5,388 bases of DNA, from positions 1 to 5,388 of the forward strand of contig VBFZ01000228.1 in NCBI GenBank assembly GCA_005880805.1, read 5' to 3'. The notes under the pieces are model-generated. The model saw nothing but the letters and a program-made list of their open reading frames with translations, made no database searches and was not told the DNA's origin. The translations under genes and the position numbers were made by a program. Origin of the DNA: Chloroflexota bacterium (lineage in GTDB: Bacteria; Chloroflexota; Limnocylindria; Limnocylindrales; CSP1-4). The first letter of the stretch is position 1. Every line of letters starts with the position of its first letter. Of this stretch, positions 1-4,941 are shown piece by piece.

Positions 1-229
1 CGACCGTGCCGGAAATGCCAACAGCCCCGAACAGTTGCTTGGCCAGTGCCGCGCCGATTTGCACGCTGACGATCCCGACCAGGACCTGGGCGGGCGGTGG
101 AATCGCGCCGAGTGTCCGCCCGGCGAGGGCGACGAAGTTGAACCACAGAGAGGGGCCGCGCCCCTCCTTGTACCGGCCATGGTCGTCCAGGTACGTGCTG
201 GCCCGCTGGGGTTGATCGTCTATCTGCAT
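1..229 (-). CDS. EamA/RhtA-type drug/metabolite transporter, N-terminal part (runs off the left edge)
   Basis: Read on the minus strand, an ATG at 229-227 opens a frame that stays open to the window edge, giving the first 76 residues. Residues 1-43 are a polar leader. From about residue 44 the chain becomes a hydrophobic helix containing VSVQIGAALAKQLFGAVG. This closely resembles the first membrane segment of EamA-family (DMT superfamily) permeases of the RhtA type, ten-helix inner-membrane carriers that commonly export amino acids or metabolites. The substrate cannot be read from this fragment. The start is supported by a G-rich Shine-Dalgarno-like run (GAGGGGGG on the minus strand) about 10 nt upstream, and no other ATG lies nearby in frame. 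The leader is longer than in many family members, so a later start is possible. It is divergent from the cyclase locus. The family call is from recognition of the motif, not an alignment. Confidence 0.82.
   Translation of the reverse strand, partial: MQIDDQPQRASTYLDDHGRYKEGRGPSLWFNFVALAGRTLGAIPPPAQVLVGIVSVQIGAALAKQLFGAVGISGTV
150..166. repeat. Perfect 7-bp inverted repeat with 3-nt loop inside the transporter gene
   Basis: GAGGGGC and GCCCCTC flank CGC, so the transcript of the transporter gene could form a very GC-rich hairpin over codons 22-27, roughly 65-80 nt downstream of its start codon. It lies within coding sequence and lacks a T-tract, so it is not a terminator. It may be chance in GC-rich DNA, or it may slow early translation. 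Confidence 0.4.
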
Positions 230-295
230 GGTGGAGCGGCCCCCCTCGCTGTCCAGAGACTCTCCCCGAATACCTGACAGCTGACGACATGAAAG

Positions 296-324
296 CCCAT
301 AGGCGAGTGGGGCGCCCTGATCAA
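296..324 (-). promoter_or_regulatory. Possible promoter for the transporter gene
   Basis: On the minus strand TTGATC (324-319) is followed after 17 bp by TATGGG (301-296). The -35 box matches four of six consensus bases; the -10 box matches only its first three. The spacing is ideal, and the predicted transcript would begin near 289, leaving a leader of about 60 nt before the ATG. It is the best pair I found by eye in this region, but it is weak. Confidence 0.25.
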
Positions 325-362
325 AATGGTCCGACGGCAAGCGACGCATGCGCGCGGCCACC

Positions 363-379
363 GGGTCCGGGCCGGACCC
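363..379. repeat. Perfect 17-bp palindrome, candidate operator
   Basis: GGGTCCGG and CCGGACCC flank a single central G, making eight perfectly paired positions. It sits in the divergent intergenic region, about 130 bp from both start codons, where a repressor or activator site could control either gene. As RNA it could fold into a 6-bp stem with a 5-nt loop, but there is no T-tract, so terminator function is unlikely. Its regulatory role is inferred from position and symmetry only. Confidence 0.4.
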
Positions 380-467
380 TCCACGAGCTGGAAGGTCGGG
401 GTCGCGAACTGCCGCGGCGGGCTGTTCGAATGGCTCTCACAACGACCTCCGGTGACTGCCTGATCCG

Positions 468-496
468 TTGAGTCGCGATACGGCGGGCGGTACTGT
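468..496 (+). promoter_or_regulatory. Possible promoter for the cyclase gene
   Basis: TTGAGT (468-473) and TACTGT (491-496) are separated by 17 bp. Transcription would begin near 503, only a few bases before the preferred ATG at 510. That would fit a very short leader and the absence of a Shine-Dalgarno sequence there. The -10 box is a poor match, so this is tentative. Confidence 0.2.
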
Positions 497-509
497 TGCG
501 CCGGTTCGG

Positions 510-2096
510 ATGTCCACCTCGCCCGCGGTAGGCCCGGTTACCTTCGTCTTCACCGACGTCGAGGGGAGCACTCGCCTCTGGGAAGCCCACCCGGAGACGA
601 TGCCCTCAGCGGTTGCTCGGCACCTCGGAATGCTCCACCAGGCCATGGACCGGGACGGGACGGTTGTGAAGGAGATGGGCGACGGCATCTTCGCCGTCTT
701 CCCGAACCCACATGCAGCCGTGTCGGCGACCCTGGCCGCGCAACGCAGCCTCGCCGCTGCATCGTGGCCCGCGACCGGTCCACTGCGAGCCCGGGTGGGT
801 GTTCACACGGGCGAGGCCATCTTCGATCACGGGGACTACTTCGGTAACGCCGTGAACCGTTGCGCGAGGGTGATGGCCATCGCCCACGGCGGACAGATCA
901 TCGTGTCCGATACGACGTATGCCCTTGTTCGGGACGACCCACCACGAGGCGTCTCGTTCCTGGACCTCGGGGAGCACCGGCTTCGTGACCTCACCCGGCC
1001 CGAGCACATCCGCCAGATCGTCCACCCTGAGCTCCAGGCCGAGTTCCCGCCGCTGCGCTCGCTCGGCACGTTCCGGAACAACCTTCCGGCCGAGCTGTCG
1101 AGCTTCATTGGCAGGACGGCGGAGCTGGCCGCGGTCAAGGCCGCCCTCGAATCGTCCAGGCTGGTGACGCTGACTGGTGCCGGCGGCGCAGGTAAGACGC
1201 GGCTCGCGCTGCAGGCAGCGGCAGATCGGATCGAGATGCACCGCGACGGTGTGTGGCTCGTGGATCTCGCGGGTCTTGCCGATCCGGGTCTCGTGGCGCA
1301 CGCCCTGGTCAGTGCCCTCCACGTTCCGGAGCTGCTCGGTCGATCGGCTATCGACGCATTGGCGATGGATCTCGCAACCCGGAACATGCTCGTCGTCCTC
1401 GATAACTGCGAGCACGTCATCGCGGCCGCTGCGGAGGTCACAGCCACCGTCCTGCGCTCGGCACCGCACGTCCGGATCATCGCGACGAGCCGCGAGCCGC
1501 TCAACGTGCCCGGCGAGGTCAGTTGGCGAGTTCCATCTCTGTCGTTGCCGAGCGGGGCGGCAAACGCCGGCGGAACCGGCTCCGAGGCCGTGGCGCTGTT
1601 CGTCGAGCGCGCGAGGGCCGCCGACCCGACGTTCGGCCTCACGCCCGAGACGCGGCTCGCGATCGAGACCATCTGCCGCAGGCTCGACGGGCTACCACTT
1701 GCGATCGAGCTCGCTGCGGCTCGGGTCCGGGCACTTGCTGTCGTGGAGATCGCCCAGCGGCTGAACGACCGGTTCTCGCTGCTGACCGGCGGTAGCCGGA
1801 CGGCACTGCCCCGGCAGCGCACCCTCGAGGCCGCGGTGGCCTGGAGCTACGACCTGCTCGAGCCCGAGGAGCGCACCCTGTTCATCCGCTTGTCGGTGTT
1901 CGCTGGGTCGTTCGACCTCGCCGGGGTCGAGTCCGTCTGCTCCGGCAACGGGATCGAATCGACCCAGATGATCGGGCTGCTGCCGAAGCTTGTCGACAAG
2001 TCACTGCGGCGGGACCCGCTACCGACTGCTCGAGACGCTGCGCGACTACGCCCGCGTCCGACTGGCGATGTCGCCCGACGTCCTGATGGTCCGTGA
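510..2096 (+). CDS. Adenylate cyclase-STAND ATPase, N-terminal part of a frameshifted gene
   Basis: Residues 8 to about 170 form a class III nucleotide cyclase catalytic domain. FTDVEGST supplies metal-binding Asp16 and VVKEMGDG supplies Lys54 and metal Asp58. DYFGNAVNRCAR supplies Asp109, Asn116 and Arg120. The Lys/Asp pair fits ATP rather than GTP, so the domain looks able to make cAMP. Residues 195 to about 495 are a STAND/NB-ARC-like ATPase with SFIGR near 198, Walker A GAGGAGKT (223-230), Walker B LVVLDNCEH (294-302), ATSREPL (325-331) and GLPLAIELAAAR (394-405). A winged-helix-like region follows, ending at LVDKSL (494-499). After Leu499 the reading frame leaves the family pattern, and about 29 unrelated Arg/Pro-rich residues precede the stop. 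ATG 510 is preferred over TTG 468 because homologues begin shortly before the TFxFTD strand; neither start has a clear Shine-Dalgarno site. The protein is probably cytoplasmic; its signal is unknown. Confidence 0.88.
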   Translation: MSTSPAVGPVTFVFTDVEGSTRLWEAHPETMPSAVARHLGMLHQAMDRDGTVVKEMGDGIFAVFPNPHAAVSATLAAQRSLAAASWPATGPLRARVGVHTGEAIFDHGDYFGNAVNRCARVMAIAHGGQIIVSDTTYALVRDDPPRGVSFLDLGEHRLRDLTRPEHIRQIVHPELQAEFPPLRSLGTFRNNLPAELSSFIGRTAELAAVKAALESSRLVTLTGAGGAGKTRLALQAAADRIEMHRDGVWLVDLAGLADPGLVAHALVSALHVPELLGRSAIDALAMDLATRNMLVVLDNCEHVIAAAAEVTATVLRSAPHVRIIATSREPLNVPGEVSWRVPSLSLPSGAANAGGTGSEAVALFVERARAADPTFGLTPETRLAIETICRRLDGLPLAIELAAARVRALAVVEIAQRLNDRFSLLTGGSRTALPRQRTLEAAVAWSYDLLEPEERTLFIRLSVFAGSFDLAGVESVCSGNGIESTQMIGLLPKLVDKSLRRDPLPTARDAARLRPRPTGDVARRPDGP

Positions 2097-3159
2097 TGCC
2101 CACACGCGGTGGGCCGTTGCCACGGCCGAAGCCCTCGGCCGCCTCATGTTCGGACCCGATCAGGCCCGCGGCCTTGCCGAGATCGCCGCGAGCCTGGACG
2201 ACTTGCGCACCGCCTTGGAGCGGACCCTCGAGGCAGGCGACCGGGAAACCGGCGTCGCGATCATGTCGGCGCTCGACCAGTGGTGGCCGATTGGGCCTGT
2301 GCGCGAGGCGCGTCGCTGGCTTGACGCCCTGCTGGCCGACACGAGCGCTCTGTCGCCGGAGATGCTCGGGCGCGGTCTCTCGCTGTACGGCGTCATTTTG
2401 GCCATCCAGGGCGAGCACACCGAGGCGGCAGCCGCTCAGGAACAGGCCCTGGGCCTCCTGCGGGCCGCGGGCGATCGGCGCAGGGCCGCGTGGTCGACCC
2501 ACTACCTCGGCGTCGCGCGCTGGGAATCAGGTGACCCGCAGCAGGTGAAAGAGTTGACGCTCGAGGCGCTTGCGGCCTTCGAGACACTCGGCGAGCCGGT
2601 CGGCGCTTTGCGCTGCCTGTGGTGGATGATCCTCTGGGAGCTCGAGTTCGGTGAGGTCGATGAGGCGATGCGCTTCGGTGCACGTCTCGACGAGCTCATC
2701 CGCCACATCCCGGCACCGATCGCGCAGGCACACGCCGCCGAAGCAGCAGGTCTCCTTGCGCGTGTTCGGGGCGACCTCGACGAGTCCGGCCGCCAGCTCA
2801 GGATCGCCGTCCAGCGGCACACCATTGCCCAAAACCCAGGCTGCCTCTCGCACTGCCTCGAGCACGTGGCGTTGTGGTCTCTCGATCGCAACGAGCCGGA
2901 GCAGGCCGCTCGGCTGTTGGGTGCGGTCGACGCGATCCGCGAGGATGTCGTTGGAACGACCGCGGTGCCACCATTCGAGCGGATGTGGCACGAGCGGGCG
3001 AGCACCGCCGCACGGGAACAGCTCGACGCGGCGTCGTACGAGCGAGCCTGGGGCCTCGGACGCGCGATGTCCGTCGAGGAAGCGACCGCTGCTGGGCTTG
3101 AGGCTGTACATGATCGGGAAGTCGTGATGGGGTCGCCCTCGCCGAAGAATCACCACTAG
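1990..3159 (+). CDS. TPR-like helical C-terminal part of the frameshifted cyclase-ATPase
   Basis: This frame continues the preceding gene in the +1 register. Its TTG-initiated start is only where the frame opens; family-like sequence begins at RYRLLETLRDYARVRL (residues 10-25), which in homologues follows LVDKSL directly after a short linker. The next 300 residues are alpha-helical with TPR-like pairs, clearest at about 129-160, 165-200 and 204-238. The end carries the family's usual tail: EQAARLLGAVDAIRED, then SYERAWGLGRAMSVEEATAAGLE. In STAND proteins such a region usually senses a ligand or partner and controls the ATPase. No LuxR-type helix-turn-helix follows, unlike many related regulators. 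No Shine-Dalgarno site precedes TTG 1990 or the in-frame ATG at 2068, so independent translation is doubtful. It is best regarded as the second half of one gene, either truly broken or split by a sequence error. Confidence 0.82.
   Translation: MSTSHCGGTRYRLLETLRDYARVRLAMSPDVLMVRDAHTRWAVATAEALGRLMFGPDQARGLAEIAASLDDLRTALERTLEAGDRETGVAIMSALDQWWPIGPVREARRWLDALLADTSALSPEMLGRGLSLYGVILAIQGEHTEAAAAQEQALGLLRAAGDRRRAAWSTHYLGVARWESGDPQQVKELTLEALAAFETLGEPVGALRCLWWMILWELEFGEVDEAMRFGARLDELIRHIPAPIAQAHAAEAAGLLARVRGDLDESGRQLRIAVQRHTIAQNPGCLSHCLEHVALWSLDRNEPEQAARLLGAVDAIREDVVGTTAVPPFERMWHERASTAAREQLDAASYERAWGLGRAMSVEEATAAGLEAVHDREVVMGSPSPKNHH
2007..2016 (+). other. Frameshift joining the two halves of the cyclase-ATPase gene
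   Basis: The upstream frame reads LVDKSL up to 2006, and the downstream frame reads RYRLLETLRDYA from 2017. The two match adjacent segments of one protein family but are in different frames. The 10 bases between them (cggcgggacc) equal three codons plus one. The join therefore needs either one base too many or 3n+2 bases missing. Family members, as I recall them, carry a linker of several residues here, which favours a deletion. No slippery heptamer or stimulatory structure is evident. The remaining 2.6 kb has no other break, so the lesion is recent or is a sequencing or assembly error. Confidence 0.85.
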
Positions 3160-3271
3160 ATGCTGGAAACGAAGACCTGCTAGCTGAGCGCCATGCGCAC
3201 GCGATTCCACGCTTGTGCCACAGCGCTGAGGCCGATCTACTTCGTAACGGCGCTCATCGATTCGAATCCGA

Positions 3272-3439
3272 ATGTCAGCTCCACTCCCGGTTCTCGCAGG
3301 GGCGATCGAGTCACCCGTAGGAACGAGCGGGTGGATCTGGATGACGGTCATTCTCGTGAGTTTCGTGGTCGATGTAGTTCTCGAAGCACAGGTCGCGCGG
3401 ATGGTTATCGCAGGGGCGGATGTGGCACGGAGGTCTTGA
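3272..3439 (+). CDS. Doubtful small single-pass membrane protein (55 aa)
   Basis: ATG 3272 opens a 55-codon frame ending at TGA 3437-3439. Residues about 21-36 form a strongly hydrophobic stretch (WIWMTVILVSFVVDVV) and are followed by an amphipathic, basic tail ending in RRS. That layout suits a small inner-membrane protein, or the worn-down end of a former membrane protein. Against it, there is no Shine-Dalgarno sequence before the ATG, third-position GC is only about 64% by my count, and I recognise no family. An overlapping frame at 3193-3453 competes with it. No function is proposed. Confidence 0.25.
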   Translation: MSAPLPVLAGAIESPVGTSGWIWMTVILVSFVVDVVLEAQVARMVIAGADVARRS

Positions 3440-3484
3440 AAAACACTCGTTAGACACGCAAGTGCTCCTCGACGTCCGGGGTCA

Positions 3485-3513
3485 TTGACATTGCTCCCGC
3501 CGAGGCCTATACC
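3485..3513 (+). promoter_or_regulatory. Near-consensus sigma-70-type promoter of the secreted hydrolase gene
   Basis: TTGACA (3485-3490) matches the -35 consensus exactly, and TATACC (3508-3513) matches four of six -10 bases with the ideal 17-bp spacer. Transcription should begin near 3520, giving a leader of about 27 nt before ATG 3547. The -35 box overlaps a 9-bp palindrome (GTCA-T-TGAC, 3481-3489) that could be a regulator site but may be chance. Such a clean housekeeping promoter stands out in GC-rich sequence and suggests that this gene is its own transcription unit. Confidence 0.6.
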
Positions 3514-3531
3514 GTCCGCGAGGGCATCTTC

Positions 3532-3538
3532 AGGGGGA
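3532..3538 (+). promoter_or_regulatory. Ribosome binding site of the secreted hydrolase gene
   Basis: AGGGGGA lies 8 nt before ATG 3547, a normal Shine-Dalgarno distance. It decides the start in favour of this ATG over in-frame GTG codons just downstream (for example codon 6). Confidence 0.6.
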
Positions 3539-3546
3539 CCTGCACC

Positions 3547-4821
3547 ATGAGGGGGGTCGTCGTGCGCGCGAGCAAGGATCCGATCAGACGGGCGCGGCGG
3601 CTTCGGCCGCTCTGCTGGCTCGTCGGAGCGCTGGTCGTGCTTGCGTGGAGTGCCGCGCCGGCTAGCGCCACCGTCATCGAGCACAACGCGTTCACCCAGC
3701 CATACGACTACGTGTTCTGGGACTGCGGCTACGCCATGAGCGTCGCTGGAGCCGAGTCCCACGTCGTGCAGGTCCGGGCGGACAAGAAGCTCGACGGCAA
3801 CGTCTTCGTCACCGACAACTACGAGTTCACCTTCCACAACGCCGGCCAGTCATTCACGATGAGGGATTCGTCCGGGGCGTTGATCCTGCGAGACCGCGGC
3901 AACTTCTCGTTCACCTACACGATCGATTTCGAAAACGGCTCGTTCAACTTCATCGGCGTCAGGATCTCGGGGCCGCACCCGAGCGTCGTCAGCGACACGT
4001 GCAAGACCGTCGCGCCGTTCGTCGGCACGGACTCGGCGCGCCACCTGACCGAGAGGCCGATTGGCTCAACAGCCTTTTCCATGGGCTACGACGAGTACTT
4101 GCCGCCGAGCTACACCACATCCGGGACGGCGAGCCCTCTGCTCATCTTCCTGAACGGCTACGAGGAAAATGGCGACGGCACTCCGGACGGCATCCACAAC
4201 CTCGTGGGTGCCGGCATCCCGCGCTTCATCGACATCGGCGGCTGGCCAACGGACCGGCCGCTCGTGGTGCTCGCGCTCCAGCACGTCGATACCGGTTTCG
4301 ACTGGTCGCCATGCGACAACGTCCCGTGGGGCGGCTCGTGCGGTATGCAGATCCAGCACGACCAGAACCACGCTTCACCGGCGCCATGCACAACCCCCGA
4401 CGAGGTCCACGACTTCATCACGTACGCCCTGGGCCACTACAACGTCGAAGCGCACCGCGTGTACGTCACAGGTCTGTCCTGCGGCGCGTTTGGCGCCTGG
4501 GAATACGTCGCGAAGTACGGTGATGCGCAAGTGGCTGCCGCGGTGCCGATCGCCGGAGAAGGCCGACCGGCGTGGGCGACGGCCGGCTGCGGCCTCGGCT
4601 CTGTCCCCCTGTGGGCCTTCCACGGGGCACTCGACGAGGTCGTGAATCCACAGGGCAGCATCGTTCCGATAACGAACCTGGCGGCCTGTCCCGGCGTCCC
4701 GGCCGACGAGGCGAAGCTGACCATCTATCCAGAGCGGGACCACAACAGCTGGGACCCTGCATACGACGGCGAGTTTGGAGACGACATCTACAGCTGGATG
4801 CTCGGCTTCAGCAAGCCGTGA
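3547..4821 (+). CDS. Secreted alpha/beta-hydrolase (esterase/peptidase-like) with N-terminal beta-rich domain
   Basis: The 424-residue product begins with a Sec-type signal peptide: a basic region (RRARRLRP, 14-21), a hydrophobic core (22-34) and an Ala-x-Ala site, with likely cleavage after Ala41. Residues 42 to about 160 form a beta-rich domain of alternating aromatic and polar residues. It recalls a domain of unknown function seen in secreted actinobacterial proteins. Residues about 165-424 are an alpha/beta-hydrolase of the predicted-peptidase/PHB-depolymerase-like kind. LLIFLNGYEENGDG (198-211) resembles the oxyanion strand. GLSCGA (309-314) gives nucleophile Ser311, FHGALDEVV (358-366) gives Asp363, and DHNSWDPAYD (398-407) gives His399. 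Eight cysteines lie in the mature protein (60, 152, 256, 265, 281, 312, 348, 381), consistent with disulfides outside the cell. It probably cleaves an ester or peptide bond in an extracellular substrate, but which one cannot be told. It has its own promoter and no operon partner. Confidence 0.82.
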   Translation: MRGVVVRASKDPIRRARRLRPLCWLVGALVVLAWSAAPASATVIEHNAFTQPYDYVFWDCGYAMSVAGAESHVVQVRADKKLDGNVFVTDNYEFTFHNAGQSFTMRDSSGALILRDRGNFSFTYTIDFENGSFNFIGVRISGPHPSVVSDTCKTVAPFVGTDSARHLTERPIGSTAFSMGYDEYLPPSYTTSGTASPLLIFLNGYEENGDGTPDGIHNLVGAGIPRFIDIGGWPTDRPLVVLALQHVDTGFDWSPCDNVPWGGSCGMQIQHDQNHASPAPCTTPDEVHDFITYALGHYNVEAHRVYVTGLSCGAFGAWEYVAKYGDAQVAAAVPIAGEGRPAWATAGCGLGSVPLWAFHGALDEVVNPQGSIVPITNLAACPGVPADEAKLTIYPERDHNSWDPAYDGEFGDDIYSWMLGFSKP

Positions 4822-4905
4822 CCGTCGGCCTCCCGAACACCTCATAAAGGGCAGGTGAGGCGCGAAAAGACGACCTCGGGCTCTGGCGTGCGTCCGAAGC
4901 TATCG

Positions 4906-4916
4906 TGACGTCGTCA
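4906..4916. repeat. 11-bp palindrome upstream of the membrane-protein gene
   Basis: TGACG and CGTCA flank a central T, 25 bp before the start codon at 4942. It overlaps a weak -10-like TATCGT (4901-4906) for which I see no -35 partner. It could be a small operator, but short palindromes like this occur by chance. The rest of the 120-bp gap shows no clear terminator: only a 5-bp stem near 4837-4857 without a T-tract. Confidence 0.2.
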
Positions 4917-4928
4917 TCGATCTGTCGC

Positions 4929-4934
4929 AGGAGG
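4929..4934 (+). promoter_or_regulatory. Ribosome binding site of the membrane-protein gene
   Basis: AGGAGG, a full Shine-Dalgarno core, lies 7 nt before ATG 4942. It fixes the start of the gene cut off by the right edge and predicts efficient translation. Confidence 0.75.
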
Positions 4935-4941
4935 CCGAGGC

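Larger units (their letters stand above)
230..509. other. Divergent intergenic region between transporter and cyclase genes
   Basis: This 280-bp stretch separates two genes transcribed away from each other, so it should hold both promoters. The frames that cross it on either strand show no recognisable protein motif and no convincing start signal. Visible structure is limited to weak promoter-like pairs facing each way and one perfect 17-bp palindrome; these are listed separately. Confidence 0.6.
3160..3546. other. Intergenic region of lower GC, mostly without convincing genes
   Basis: This gap lies between the stop of the cyclase locus and the secreted hydrolase. By rough count parts of it are about 56-60% GC, lower than the flanking genes. 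An 86-residue frame at 3193-3453 has Arg/Ser-rich composition without motifs and looks spurious. The only other protein-like signal is a 55-residue ORF with one hydrophobic helix, listed separately. The last 60 bp hold the promoter and ribosome binding site of the next gene. I found no rho-independent terminator after 3159. Confidence 0.55.

Noticed and set aside
6..277. Two plus-strand frames at 6-215 and 35-277
   Set aside because: They oppose the transporter N-terminus, which has a recognisable membrane motif and a start signal, and they show no protein-like pattern.
468..509. TTG 468 as the start of the cyclase gene
   Set aside because: It would add 14 residues before the usual family start, uses a rarer start codon, has no Shine-Dalgarno site, and coincides with a possible -35 box.
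606..1822. Two long minus-strand frames (606-1469 and 836-1822)
   Set aside because: Both lie opposite the well-supported cyclase-ATPase frame. Their compositions (Arg/Ser/Ala-rich or irregular) fit shadow frames.
2000..2020. Programmed ribosomal frameshifting at the break in the cyclase gene
   Set aside because: There is no slippery heptamer, no upstream Shine-Dalgarno-like stimulator and no clear downstream structure. The family is not known to me to use recoding.
3160..3200. Hairpin GCGC-CAT-GCGC (3187-3197) as a terminator of the cyclase locus
   Set aside because: The stem is only 4 bp and no T-tract follows.
3193..3453. 86-residue plus-strand frame in the intergenic gap
   Set aside because: Its translation is Arg/Ser/Gly-rich without motifs, and no Shine-Dalgarno site precedes it. 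The overlapping 55-codon frame looks more protein-like, though that too is doubtful.
3556..3587. Tat-type signal in the hydrolase leader
   Set aside because: The RR pairs (14-15 and 17-18) lack the S/T-RR-x-F-L-K context, so a Sec signal with a basic N-region is the simpler reading.
2527..3837. Long open frame of 436 codons on the minus strand
   Set aside because: It runs antisense across the cyclase C-terminal half, the intergenic gap and the hydrolase signal peptide, and its translation has no recognisable motif. Long antisense frames are common in GC-rich coding DNA.
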